Shown here: in pieces, positions 41,734 through 49,851 of the stretch
How the letters are laid out: each line of letters begins with the position of its first letter
How positions within the stretch are numbered: the first letter of the stretch is position 1
Notes under the pieces: model-generated
What the model saw: only the letters and a program-made list of their open reading frames with translations
The model's database searches: none
What the model was told of the DNA's origin: nothing
NCBI RefSeq assembly: GCF_004000805.1
Contig: NZ_BILY01000006.1
Location: 62,001 to 126,000, forward strand
Length of the DNA stretch: 64,000 nt
Source: Paenibacillus glycanilyticus NBRC 16618
GTDB taxonomy: Bacteria > Bacillota > Bacilli > Paenibacillales > Paenibacillaceae
Direction of reading: 5' to 3'
Position numbers and translations under genes: made by a program

Positions 41734-42522
41734 ATGGATACTCTGCTCTACATCATCATGGCAGCCCTTGGGCTTATTGGCTCCTTCTTTTCAGGTTTGC
41801 TTGGTATCGGCGGCGCGATCATTAATTTTCCGCTGTTATTATATGTGCCGCCTCTGTTTGGCGCCGCATCCTTTTCGGCCCATGAGGTTTCTTCGATAAG
41901 TATGTTTCAGGTGTTTTTCGCCTCGCTTGCCGGCGTACTCGCCTTTCGCAAGAAGGGCGGCGGCGCGCAAGCGGTTCTCCATAAAGGGCTTGTTGCTTAT
42001 ATGGGGAGCAGCATTCTCGCAGGAAGCTTGATCGGCGGCTTCTTATCGGGAATGCTCGACGGAAACATGATTAATTTGATTTACGGAGTCCTTGCCGTGC
42101 TTGCCGTTATCCTTATGCTTATTCCCCGCAGAGGGACGGAAGAAAAGGCGGGGGATCTGTCCTTTAATAAGTTTATCGCGGTAGGAGCTTCATTCCTTGT
42201 AGGGATTGTGTCCGGCATTGTGGGAGCGGGCGGGGCATTTATTCTGATTCCGATCATGCTAACGGTGCTGAAGATACCGACGCGAACCACTATAGCGTCC
42301 TCACTTGCCATTGTGTTCATTTCGGCGATTGGGGGAGTAGCCGGCAAACTAACCGGCGGAGGGATCCCTCTGTGGCCTACGGTGTTTACCGTAATCGGCA
42401 GTCTGATCGGGGCGCCGCTTGGTTCCAAGGTGAGCTCCAAAATCAATGTGAAATTGTTGAGATACGGTTTGGTCGTGCTTATTGCGTTTACGGCTGTGAA
42501 GACGTGGTTGACTATCCTGTAA
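41734..42522 (+). CDS. TauE/SafE family sulfite/sulfur-compound exporter
   Basis: A 262-residue membrane protein with about eight hydrophobic segments and the internal repeat of the family (GLLGIGGAIINFPLL and GIVGAGGAFILIPIML). The ATG at 41734 is preceded by AAGGAGGGG; an earlier TTG at 41674 is unsupported. Within the sulfur cluster it most likely exports sulfite or thiosulfate produced by the persulfide dioxygenase; that is inference from position. Confidence 0.92.
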   Translation: MDTLLYIIMAALGLIGSFFSGLLGIGGAIINFPLLLYVPPLFGAASFSAHEVSSISMFQVFFASLAGVLAFRKKGGGAQAVLHKGLVAYMGSSILAGSLIGGFLSGMLDGNMINLIYGVLAVLAVILMLIPRRGTEEKAGDLSFNKFIAVGASFLVGIVSGIVGAGGAFILIPIMLTVLKIPTRTTIASSLAIVFISAIGGVAGKLTGGGIPLWPTVFTVIGSLIGAPLGSKVSSKINVKLLRYGLVVLIAFTAVKTWLTIL

Positions 42523-42568
42523 TTGGAGCGAATGCAGCTATTGCAGAAGAGGTTTTTTGGCATTTATA

Positions 42569-42584
42569 ATACCTATAGGGGTAT
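42569..42584. promoter_or_regulatory. CstR/CsoR-type operator 2
   Basis: ATACCTATAGGGGTAT, identical to operator 1. It overlaps a perfect TATAAT -10 (42565-42570) preceded 18 bp upstream by TTGCAG (42541-42546). Confidence 0.85.
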
Positions 42585-42642
42585 TGGTATACAGAGAGAA
42601 TAATAAGAGAATAATAAACCGAAAGGGTGTCTGAATCAGGAC

Positions 42643-43116
42643 ATGGCAGAAAAAACGACGATTGTTTTGTTTAGCGGCGATTTGGATAAGGCGATTGCGG
42701 CTTTTATTATAGCGAACGGGGCAGCGGCCTATGATCATGAGGTTACGATCTTTTTCACGTTCTGGGGTCTAAACACGCTTCGGAAAGACGAGGTCGTCAA
42801 GACGCGCAAAGGTCCTCTGGAAAAAGCCTTTGGCTGGATGATGCCGCGAGGCGCCCGGAAGCTGGGGTTGTCCAAAATGAATTTTGGCGGCCTTGGACCG
42901 CAAATGATCAAGCATGTGATGAAGAAGCATAATGCCTTATCTCTGCCGCAACTAATTGAGCTGGCTCAAGAGCAAGGCGTTAAGCTTGTCGCCTGCACGA
43001 TGACGATGGACCTGCTCGGTCTGCAAAAGGAAGAGCTTATTGACGGACTGGAATACGCAGGCGTAGCGGCTTATCTCGGAGATGCGGTTGATGCGAAAGT
43101 AAATCTTTTCATTTAA
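42643..43116 (+). CDS. DsrE/DsrF-like sulfur relay protein
   Basis: A 157-residue DsrE2-type protein, longer than its paralogue at 39572 by an insertion after TFWGLNTLRK. It keeps IVLFSGDLDKA and the Cys in KLVACTMTMDLLG. Its promoter carries CstR-type operator 2. The ribosome binding site is weak, and the ATG at 42643 is the best start. It probably hands sulfur between TusA- and rhodanese-type carriers. Confidence 0.9.
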   Translation: MAEKTTIVLFSGDLDKAIAAFIIANGAAAYDHEVTIFFTFWGLNTLRKDEVVKTRKGPLEKAFGWMMPRGARKLGLSKMNFGGLGPQMIKHVMKKHNALSLPQLIELAQEQGVKLVACTMTMDLLGLQKEELIDGLEYAGVAAYLGDAVDAKVNLFI

Positions 43117-43149
43117 AGGTGTTAGTATAGAAGAAATTTGCTCTATACT

Positions 43150-43165
43150 ATACCTATACCGGTAT
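43150..43165. promoter_or_regulatory. CstR/CsoR-type operator 3
   Basis: ATACCTATACCGGTAT is a variant of operators 1 and 2 with a more symmetrical centre. It lies 22 bp before the CstR-like gene, next to a TATACT -10 candidate (43144-43149), and suggests autoregulation. Confidence 0.8.
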
Positions 43166-43187
43166 GATATAGAGAGGAAGATTGAAA

Positions 43188-43457
43188 ATGGATTACAACT
43201 ATACAGATGCGATGAAAACCAGATTAAGAAGAATTGAAGGGCAAATCAGAGGCGTGCTTCGTCTGATGGAGGAAGGAAAATCCTGCAAGGACGTTGTATC
43301 GCAGCTGTCTGCGATACGAAACGCATCGGATAAGGCGATTGCGCAGATTGTCGCGGAGAACCTGCAGCAGTGCATTCTCGCTGAGCAAGCCGCAGGCAAT
43401 AAGGATACGAGTAAAATTGTACAGGAAGCGGTAGAGCTGCTAGTAAAGAGCCGCTGA
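43188..43457 (+). CDS. cstR: CstR-type persulfide-sensing repressor (CsoR/RcnR family)
   Basis: An 89-residue all-alpha DUF156-family regulator. Cys33 (KSCKDV) and Cys62 (LQQCIL) are the two sensing cysteines. The position where copper-sensing CsoR has histidine is Asn58 (ENLQQC), so copper binding is unlikely and persulfide sensing of the CstR kind is favoured. The ATG at 43188 has GAGGAAG about 8 nt upstream; a TTG at 43182 is less likely. Operators before it and before two other units in the cluster match the family's sites. Confidence 0.9.
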   Translation: MDYNYTDAMKTRLRRIEGQIRGVLRLMEEGKSCKDVVSQLSAIRNASDKAIAQIVAENLQQCILAEQAAGNKDTSKIVQEAVELLVKSR

Positions 43458-43493
43458 TGCTTTCCGATCGAATATGAGAAAAGGAGAATCGTT

Positions 43494-43805
43494 ATGGCAT
43501 TTCAAGTAACTAAAACGATTTCGCCGGCAGAAGTGGCCGAGAAGCTTAAGCAAGGTGAGACATTGTATATGGTGGATGTCCGCGAGCCTAACGAGTGGGC
43601 GGCAGGCCATGTTGAAGGAGCAAAGCATATTCCTCTTGGCCAGCTTGGCGAACGGCTGCATGAGCTCGACTCTTCCGCGGAGATCATTATGATCTGCCGC
43701 AGCGGCAACCGAAGCGGGCTGGCTTGCGAATTATTAAGCGAAAAGGGCTTTAACGTTGTGAATATGACGGGCGGATTAAACGCCTGGACAAGCGAGCTGG
43801 TCTAA
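43494..43805 (+). CDS. Single-domain rhodanese
   Basis: A 103-residue rhodanese with active-site loop CRSGNRS (Cys68) and the N-terminal VDVREPNEWAAGHVEGA motif. The loop length fits single-domain sulfur transferases. AAAGGAG precedes the ATG. Its stop overlaps the next ATG (TAATG). Expected function is thiosulfate or persulfide sulfur transfer downstream of CstR. Confidence 0.94.
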   Translation: MAFQVTKTISPAEVAEKLKQGETLYMVDVREPNEWAAGHVEGAKHIPLGQLGERLHELDSSAEIIMICRSGNRSGLACELLSEKGFNVVNMTGGLNAWTSELV

Positions 43806-44188
43806 TGAGTACGGGGACCCTTATCAATATTGTCATTATCGTGCTGATCGCATGGTTTGCCTATACCCGCATGAAACCGGCCAAAGGCTTGAGAAACCTG
43901 AATGCCGAAGCGTTTAAGGAAGAAAGCGTTAAGTACGGAGCGATGATTATTGATGTCCGGGAGCCTGGAGAATTCAAGGGCGGATTTATTCCCGGCGCAC
44001 GGAACATTCCCTTGTCCCAGCTCTCCCGCCGACTTGGCGATATTCCGCGGGATAAAACGCTGCTGCTCTACTGCCGTAGCGGGATGAGAAGCAAAAACGC
44101 GGCCTCAGTGCTGCGCAAAAACGGATACAGCGATCTTGCCCACCTGCAAGGCGGTATTAGCGCATGGAAGGGCAAGCTGTCAAAATAA
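43805..44188 (+). CDS. Membrane-anchored rhodanese
   Basis: A 127-residue protein. An N-terminal transmembrane helix (LINIVIIVLIAWFAY) precedes a rhodanese domain with loop CRSGMRS (Cys90). It is translationally coupled to the previous rhodanese. The helix should place it at the inner face of the membrane, perhaps near the TauE-type exporter. A strong terminator ends the unit. Confidence 0.93.
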   Translation: MSTGTLINIVIIVLIAWFAYTRMKPAKGLRNLNAEAFKEESVKYGAMIIDVREPGEFKGGFIPGARNIPLSQLSRRLGDIPRDKTLLLYCRSGMRSKNAASVLRKNGYSDLAHLQGGISAWKGKLSK

Positions 44189-44193
44189 TAGCG

Positions 44194-44227
44194 AAATGGC
44201 TGTCGGGTTTCCCCGACAGCCATTTTT
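44194..44227 (+). terminator. Terminator of sulfur operon
   Basis: A perfect 14-bp stem (44194-44207 with 44212-44225) and T5. Confidence 0.9.
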
Positions 44228-44281
44228 GTCCTATGCTTGTTCTCGCCGGCTTTGAAGAATACAGCCGTTTACGCTTGCTTA

Positions 44282-44731
44282 TTACCAGCCGAAGTCGAGC
44301 GTTTTACCCGTTTCCGTGTACGTCTTAACGTTGCTGAGCATCATCCACCAGTGTTCTTTCGAATTCGCAAAGGAAGGGTGGTCCGGCGTCCATTGATCAT
44401 TAACGAGCGTCAGCTTGGTGCATGAGCCTACCGTCTCCAGAGTGAAGGTCACGCGCGATTCAAGCTCGGCATGATTGTCCCTGTAAGAAGGGCCCGGATG
44501 CTCCAGATAGCTGAGCACTTTGCCCGGGTCCGCCTCCAGTATTGTGCCGTATACATGAACCGTATTCTCGCCGTCCGCTCCGGGGCCAACGTATTCGAAG
44601 GATGAGCCAGGCTCCAGGGAAGAGTTCAGGACAGTTCCGAAAAAGGTACTCCGGGTTCCTTCGGGACTGACAAGCGTCTGCCACACCTGCTCAGGCGAGG
44701 CGTTAATATAGAATACATAGTTGAGTTCCAT
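44282..44731 (-). CDS. SRPBCC/AHSA1 domain protein
   Basis: A 149-residue START-like protein of the AHSA1 type (INASPEQVWQTLVSPEG, FGTVLNSSLEPGSSFEY, VTFTLETVGSCTKLTLVNDQW). Members form a ligand-binding cavity; the exact role is unknown. AGGAGG precedes the ATG. It is divergent from the AraC regulator at 44855, with 123 bp shared between them. Confidence 0.88.
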   Translation of the reverse strand: MELNYVFYINASPEQVWQTLVSPEGTRSTFFGTVLNSSLEPGSSFEYVGPGADGENTVHVYGTILEADPGKVLSYLEHPGPSYRDNHAELESRVTFTLETVGSCTKLTLVNDQWTPDHPSFANSKEHWWMMLSNVKTYTETGKTLDFGW

Positions 44732-44854
44732 CTTTAAGTGATCCTCCTAAAAAAGAATTCCCACAATAGGTTCTTCTATGCTTGTGGTAAACTCATTATA
44801 GATGAGGCCTTTTTCTAAGTATTGTAAAAACGCGACAGGAACAGGAGTGAAGGG

Positions 44855-45664
44855 ATGAGCCAACCGCAAACCCGGCCCAGCATGGGCGTTCTCGGATTAT
44901 ACGGAGCAGGGGACCAATTCCGGCTAGAACGTTATCCGGCTTCGGAGGTATTGTCGCCTTTTATCAAGCATTACTGGATGGTTCAGTGGAATCTGGAACA
45001 GAATGATTCCTATTGGCAGCATGTTGTACCGAATCCATGTGCCAATCTGGTGGTGGAGCAGGGCAAAACCTTTTTCTACGGGCCAGGCAAAGAGAAGTTC
45101 TCTTACCTGCTGAGCGGAAGCGGAATTGTTTTTGGCGTGAAGTTCCGCCCGGGCGGACTTTATCCGTTTGTGAATAGAGAGCTGTCCGAGTTGACGGGAA
45201 GACCCATAGAGGTGGAGACCGTGCTTGGAATACAAGGCTCGGAGCTTGAAGAGCTTGTACTCGCCGAGCAGGATCATGACCAGCGGATGATTCAAGTGGT
45301 CGAGCGGCTTCTGACAAAGAGGCTTCCGCCTTATGATGAGCAAATTACGCTAGTCAATCAGATTATCGATTATGCGGCCGGCAACCAGGGTATAACCAAG
45401 GTAGAGCAGGTCTGCGAGTTTTTTGACATAAACATCCGGAAGCTTCAACGATTGTTCGCCAAGTACGTCGGAGTAAATCCGAAGTCGGTGATCCGGTTGT
45501 TCCGGCTGCAAAATGCCGCGGAAGCGATGGACCTTGGGCAAACCCAGGATTTGGCCGGGTTATCGGTTGAGTTGGGTTATCACGATCAGGCGCATTTCAG
45601 CAAAGACTTCAAAGCCGTGATAGGCCGTTCACCCGAGCAATATTTATCGAATGTTATCCTGTAA
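44855..45664 (+). CDS. AraC family transcriptional regulator
   Basis: A 269-residue regulator. The N-terminal domain is of the DUF6597 type (FIKHYWMVQWNLE, FGVKFRPGGLYPF). The C-terminal pair of helix-turn-helix motifs includes VEQVCEFFDINIRKLQRLFAKYVG and LSVELGYHDQAHFSKDFKAVIG. AGGAGTGAAGGG precedes the ATG. It is divergent from the AHSA1 gene and 25 nt upstream of an aldehyde dehydrogenase, so either or both may be its targets. Confidence 0.92.
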   Translation: MSQPQTRPSMGVLGLYGAGDQFRLERYPASEVLSPFIKHYWMVQWNLEQNDSYWQHVVPNPCANLVVEQGKTFFYGPGKEKFSYLLSGSGIVFGVKFRPGGLYPFVNRELSELTGRPIEVETVLGIQGSELEELVLAEQDHDQRMIQVVERLLTKRLPPYDEQITLVNQIIDYAAGNQGITKVEQVCEFFDINIRKLQRLFAKYVGVNPKSVIRLFRLQNAAEAMDLGQTQDLAGLSVELGYHDQAHFSKDFKAVIGRSPEQYLSNVIL

Positions 45665-45689
45665 GGTTTAGAGCAAAGGAGTGATGGCA

Positions 45690-47114
45690 ATGAAGAGACA
45701 AAAGCTGCTTATCGGCGGACGAGAGATCGAGACGGCAACCTATACGACGCTTTATGCGCCTTATTCTAAGGAGGCGATTGCCGAGATTGCGGACGCCGGA
45801 TTGGCGGAGGCGAATCTGGCTATTGAAGCTGCGGTAGAGGGCAAGGCAGTTATGCGTAAAATGCCGGCCCACAAGCGTGCCGCTATTCTGGAAAAGCTTG
45901 CGCGGCTGCTGGCCGAGCGCCGGGAAGAGGCGGCGCGGCTTGTCGCGCTGGAGGCGGCCAAGCCGCTTAAGGCTGCATATGCGGAGGTTGACCGCACGAT
46001 TCAGACTTATCAAATCGCTGCCGAAGAAGCGAAGCGCATTCATGGAGAGACGATTCCTATGGATGCGGTGCCGGGCGGCGAAGGCCGCTTTGGGTATACC
46101 GTTCGCGAGCCTATAGGAGTCGTTGGCGCCATAACGCCATTCAACTTTCCTCTCAATCTGGTTGCCCACAAGCTTGGGCCGGCGATTGCGTCGGGGAATA
46201 CGATCGTGCTGAAGCCCGCGCCGCAAACGCCGCTGTCCGCGTATTTTATCGCGGAGCTGCTTGCGCAAGCGGGTCTGCCGGATGGAGCGCTTAACGTGAT
46301 TACCGGCGATGGCCGTCTGCTGGGCGAAGCTATCGTGAAGGATCCAAGGGTGAACATGGTTACCTTTACGGGCAGCGCGGCTGTTGGTGCAAGCATTCGC
46401 GCAATGGCTGGCATCAAGCGGGTAACGCTTGAGCTTGGTTCGAACTCTGCGCTTATTATCGATAAGGGCGTTCCTATCGAGGCCGTAGCCGCCCGCGCCG
46501 CAGTTGGCGCATTCTCCTACCAGGGACAGGTATGTATTTCATTGCAGCGAGTCTATGTGCTGGCAGATGTATTCGAAGAATTCGTGGAACGTTTTACGGC
46601 AGAGGTGCGGAAGCTTCAAGTCGGCGATCCGCTTGATCCGGCAACCGACGTATCGGCATTGATCTCGGAGCGGGATGTCACGCGTGCGCTCGAATGGATG
46701 GAGGAGGCGCGTGAGCTTGGCGCAACCGTCGCTTGCGGCGGTAAAGCGGAAGGCGGCATCGTGCTGCCGACCGTGTTGCTGAACGTTCCTCCCCATGCGC
46801 AGGTATCCTGCAAGGAAGTGTTCGCCCCGGTTGTTCTTGTGAACAAAGTAAATACCCTGGAGGAAGCGGTCGAGAAGGTGAACGATTCCGAATTCGGGCT
46901 GCAGGCCGGCCTCTATACGAATGATCTGAAGACGGCGCTAGATCTTTCCGAGCAGCTGCAGGTAGGCGGAGTGATGATCAACGACATTCCGACGTTCCGT
47001 GTTGACCAAATGCCGTACGGCGGCATTAAGCAAAGCGGCCTTGGCCGCGAAGGCATTAAGTACGCCATTGAAGATATGACCGAGCTGAAGCTGGTCGTCT
47101 TTAATCGCAGTTAA
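45690..47114 (+). CDS. NAD(P)-dependent aldehyde dehydrogenase
   Basis: A 474-residue ALDH-superfamily enzyme. Cofactor motifs are FNFPLNLVAHKLGPA and TFTGSAAVGASI. The catalytic Glu is in TLELGSN (the usual ELGG reads ELGS), and the nucleophilic Cys in GQVCISLQR. The C-terminal part ends in MPYGGIKQSGLGREG. The ATG at 45690 is 8 nt after AAAGGAG; the upstream ATG at 45684 is too close to the site. The short gap to the AraC gene suggests co-transcription. The substrate is not evident; the sequence style resembles lactaldehyde/glyceraldehyde-type ALDHs. Confidence 0.92.
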   Translation: MKRQKLLIGGREIETATYTTLYAPYSKEAIAEIADAGLAEANLAIEAAVEGKAVMRKMPAHKRAAILEKLARLLAERREEAARLVALEAAKPLKAAYAEVDRTIQTYQIAAEEAKRIHGETIPMDAVPGGEGRFGYTVREPIGVVGAITPFNFPLNLVAHKLGPAIASGNTIVLKPAPQTPLSAYFIAELLAQAGLPDGALNVITGDGRLLGEAIVKDPRVNMVTFTGSAAVGASIRAMAGIKRVTLELGSNSALIIDKGVPIEAVAARAAVGAFSYQGQVCISLQRVYVLADVFEEFVERFTAEVRKLQVGDPLDPATDVSALISERDVTRALEWMEEARELGATVACGGKAEGGIVLPTVLLNVPPHAQVSCKEVFAPVVLVNKVNTLEEAVEKVNDSEFGLQAGLYTNDLKTALDLSEQLQVGGVMINDIPTFRVDQMPYGGIKQSGLGREGIKYAIEDMTELKLVVFNRS

Positions 47115-47135
47115 CGGTTGGTTGGTGTTGCCGGG

Positions 47136-47168
47136 CGCTGTCCTCTCGATGGAGGACGGCGTCTTTTT
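47136..47168 (+). terminator. Terminator of aldehyde dehydrogenase gene
   Basis: A 10-bp stem with one G-T pair (47136-47145 with 47152-47161) and T7. Confidence 0.88.
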
Positions 47169-47206
47169 TTGTCTGTCCGGCTCTTGCTATTGCTACTGCT
47201 ACTGCT

Positions 47207-47391
47207 CTAACGAACCTGTGTATGCTTATTTAGCGGAAAAAGACCTATTTAAGAATCTAACGAAACGTCATATCGTTATTTGGTTGTTTCGAGGCGAAAA
47301 GATGGGGAAATATGGGGAATAGCGATATGACGTTTCCTTAGAAATTGAAAGCCGCTATTTTGGAGCAAATAGCGTTATGTAGTTTCGTTAG
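47207..47391. repeat. 185-bp four-unit inverted element, TAACGAAAC type, copy A
   Basis: Units: 47207-47234 and 47257-47282 forward (CTAACGAA-n-TTATTTag/gg), 47318-47341 and 47365-47391 reverse (gcaAATAGCG-n-GTTTCGTTAG). Forward starts are 50 bp apart and reverse ends are 50 bp apart. It follows the ALDH terminator directly, and no gene is supported within it. Confidence 0.85.
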
Positions 47392-47419
47392 GATATAGAC
47401 TGAAAAAGGTTGCGTCAAA

Positions 47420-47580
47420 TGCGGAAGCAAAAATGCAAGAACGAAGGAAGTAGCCATGACCGGGACCGGCTTCTCCAAAATGTTTGATATCCAGCATAAC
47501 CAGTTTCTCGTTGTGTACTGCGCAAAACTGCGGATACTCCGAATTTTACAATAAGGAATCCTCAGCCGGCTCCAACATTT
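47420..47580 (-). repeat. Possible dispersed repeat remnant
   Basis: The minus strand reads as an open stretch (YPQFCAVHNEKLVMLDIK, then HFGEAGPGHGYF), but a stop codon precedes it and there is no start or binding site. I recall similar peptides as frequent chance translations of a Paenibacillus intergenic repeat; this needs a search. With copy A it accounts for most of the 550-bp gene-free stretch before 47722. Confidence 0.35.
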
Positions 47581-47721
47581 TGGATTTGTTTTTTGGATAG
47601 AGGATTAGCGGAAAAATAATCGACAGGCTGTCCTTAATTGGACAGTCTGTTTTTCGATTGCAGGAAAATAATACCTGTTCTCGAATTAATTGGAGTAACT
47701 AATGAACAGGAGCGTGTATAC

Positions 47722-48834
47722 GTGAGGAAAAGTTTTTCTTTATTAGTAGTAGGTGTAAGCCTAATCTGCTGTACTTCCTTTTTGACGGCAGCTGCTTTTC
47801 CTTTTAAGAACGAGCCATTGTTTTTAATCGAGCAAAACGGAAAATTCGGGTATATGGACATAAACGGTAAGGTTAAAATTAAGCCGCGGTTCGATGATGC
47901 GCATGACTTTTCTGAAGGCCGCGCGCTAGTAAGGAAAGGAGAGGGAGGACAAACAAAATTCGGCTATATTAATACTCAAGGCCAAGTCGTGGTGCCGATA
48001 AAATACGATTATGCAATGGACTATCTTGAGGGGAAGGCAGCTGTTGTTACATATAAAGGGAACGACGTCATTGATACTTCATACATTGATAAATCCGGTA
48101 AACAGTTATTCTCCATTGGCGATTTTTTATCGTATGGCTTTACAGAGGGAAGAGCGGCTGTTATCACCAACTATATTGGTTTCGGCAAAGAAAAACCGCG
48201 TTTGGGTTTTATTGACACTGAGGGGAAATTTACAGTTCAACCTCAGTACAAATATAACTTCTCGGATGGCATGTCGTACTTTCAAGAAGGCTTGGCGGCC
48301 GTTAATAAAGACGAAGCCTATGGCTTTATTGGCAAGAACGGAAATGTAAAAATAAATTATCGTTTTAACACGGCATTGCAGTTTCAAGAGGGCCTCGCAG
48401 CGGTTGAAGATAAGAATGGTAAATGGGGATTTATTGATACGACTGGCAAGTATGTCATTCAGCCGCAGTTCGCAGAAGCAAATTCGTTCCATGACGGTCT
48501 TGCCCCCGTGATGCAAGAGGTGAACGGGGAGTCGCTATGGGGTTTTATCAATAAAGAGGGGAGGCTAGTTATTCCCGCTGAATACACCGATGCGGAACCT
48601 TTTGCCGAGGGTCTGGCAGCTATTGAGGTAGAAGCAGGCTACAGCGGCAAGTGGGGATTTATCGACAGTCAGGGCAAGCTTGTCGTTAAACCGCAATTTG
48701 ATTATGCGGAGCCATTTCATAATGGATTAGCTAGTGTCCAAATTAACGATGGCTCCGATAATTATGCAAATGCCAGTTACCGTAATGGCTATATTAACAA
48801 ACAAGGCAAATATGTCTGGAAGCCAAGCAAGTGA
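47722..48834 (+). CDS. Secreted WG-repeat protein
   Basis: A 370-residue exported protein. The N-terminal signal is VRKSFSLLVVGVSLICC up to ~residue 25. Eight WG-type beta repeats and a partial ninth follow, each of ~35 residues (pattern WGFID-x-x-GK-x-V-I-x-PQF then F-x-EGLAAV). The GTG at 47722 is chosen because AGGAG lies 9 nt upstream and gives the signal peptide; the frame extends back to 47638. WG-repeat proteins are thought to be binding or scaffold proteins; no specific role is evident. Confidence 0.88.
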   Translation: MRKSFSLLVVGVSLICCTSFLTAAAFPFKNEPLFLIEQNGKFGYMDINGKVKIKPRFDDAHDFSEGRALVRKGEGGQTKFGYINTQGQVVVPIKYDYAMDYLEGKAAVVTYKGNDVIDTSYIDKSGKQLFSIGDFLSYGFTEGRAAVITNYIGFGKEKPRLGFIDTEGKFTVQPQYKYNFSDGMSYFQEGLAAVNKDEAYGFIGKNGNVKINYRFNTALQFQEGLAAVEDKNGKWGFIDTTGKYVIQPQFAEANSFHDGLAPVMQEVNGESLWGFINKEGRLVIPAEYTDAEPFAEGLAAIEVEAGYSGKWGFIDSQGKLVVKPQFDYAEPFHNGLASVQINDGSDNYANASYRNGYINKQGKYVWKPSK

Positions 48835-48841
48835 TATATGG

Positions 48842-48870
48842 GCGGCCATCATCCGATGGCTGCTTTTTTG
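48842..48870 (+). terminator. Terminator of WG-repeat gene
   Basis: The stem GCGGCCATC/GATGGCTGC with one G-T pair, a 4-nt loop and T6. Confidence 0.88.
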
Positions 48871-48986
48871 TGCGGAAACTCGCTAAGCAAGCATGATGAT
48901 TTTCTCTAAAACGAGTAAAATATATTGTAAAACGATAAATGATGTGTTACATTCAGAACGACAATAATGAAGTGAGGTGCATGTTA

Positions 48987-49463
48987 GTGGAACGGGGAAC
49001 AACGCTCTTTTTGAAGGTGACCGTGTTTCTGATGGGGCTTCCGGTTCTTGCATTGTGTATTTTAGGGTTGCCTGCAATAATGAAAGAGGCTAGGGAAGCT
49101 TGGCCGGACAGTTGGGTATATCCGATTATCATCGCGATGTATCTTTCGGCGATACCTTTTTATATGGCTTTGTATCAGGCATTTAAGCTGCTCGGCTATA
49201 TCGATAAGAACCAGGCATTCTCCGAATTATCCGTGAAGGCGTTGAAAAATATTAAGTACTGCGCGATTGCGATTAGCATTTTGTATGCGGCAGCTGAACC
49301 TTTCGTTTATCTCATTGCGGAGAAGGACGACGCTCCTGGCCTGATCGTCATCGGTTTGGTTATTATCTTCGCGTCTCTCGTAATTGCAGTCTTTGCGGCT
49401 GTTCTTCAGAAGCTTCTCAAAAATGCCATCGATATAAAATCAGAAAATGATTTAACGATCTGA
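48987..49463 (+). CDS. DUF2975 membrane protein (YoaS-like)
   Basis: A 158-residue protein with four hydrophobic segments (VTVFLMGLPVLALCILGL, VYPIIIAMYLSAIPFYMAL, KYCAIAISILYAAAEPFVYL and LIVIGLVIIFASLVIAVFAA), typical of DUF2975. The GTG at 48987 lies 7 nt after GTGAGGTG; the ATG at 48981 is the alternative. It is followed after 11 nt by a YozG-like regulator, a pairing conserved in Bacillales. Confidence 0.88.
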   Translation: MERGTTLFLKVTVFLMGLPVLALCILGLPAIMKEAREAWPDSWVYPIIIAMYLSAIPFYMALYQAFKLLGYIDKNQAFSELSVKALKNIKYCAIAISILYAAAEPFVYLIAEKDDAPGLIVIGLVIIFASLVIAVFAAVLQKLLKNAIDIKSENDLTI

Positions 49464-49474
49464 GGTGAAATAAC

Positions 49475-49708
49475 ATGGCGATCATAATTAACGTTGACGT
49501 AATGCTGGCCAAAAGGAAGATGAGCGTGACAGAGCTCTCGGAGCGTGTTGGAATAACGATGGCGAACCTGTCGATTCTGAAGAACGGCAAGGCTAAAGCC
49601 ATTCGGATTTCAACCTTAAATGCCATTTGCAAGGCGCTGGATTGCCAGCCGGGTGATGTTCTGGAATACAGAATGAGTGAAGACGAGACGGAAGATAAAG
49701 AGGACTAG
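49475..49708 (+). CDS. Cro/C1-type small regulator (YozG-like)
   Basis: A 77-residue helix-turn-helix protein (KMSVTELSERVGITMANLSI, then a tail DVLEYRMSEDE) of the YozG type. GAGGTG precedes the ATG. It is co-transcribed with the DUF2975 protein and probably regulates their own operon. Confidence 0.92.
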   Translation: MAIIINVDVMLAKRKMSVTELSERVGITMANLSILKNGKAKAIRISTLNAICKALDCQPGDVLEYRMSEDETEDKED

Positions 49709-49725
49709 GATACAGTAAGAAGTTG

Positions 49726-49752
49726 AGCTGCCGGGATTGAGGCGGCTTTTTT
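49726..49752 (+). terminator. Terminator of DUF2975/YozG operon
   Basis: A 7-bp stem AGCTGCC/GGCGGCT with an 8-nt loop and T6. Confidence 0.8.
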
Positions 49753-49851
49753 GTTGTTCTCCCCAAAAGCTAGGTAACCAACAGAAGGAATACAGGCCAT
49801 AAGAATGGAAGAAATAGATAAGTAAATTTCCGTTTTAAGGAGGAGAATCTA

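Noticed and set aside
41442-41825. Plus-strand 127-codon frame before the TauE-type gene
   Set aside because: It overlaps the better-supported 57-residue minus-strand gene and the real TauE start, with a composition not like a protein.
43188-43457. Copper-responsive CsoR
   Set aside because: The copper-ligand histidine is replaced by Asn58, and the neighbours are sulfur-transfer genes, not copper transporters.
47122-47322. 66-codon frame across the ALDH terminator
   Set aside because: It translates a terminator and the four-unit element, and has no family similarity.
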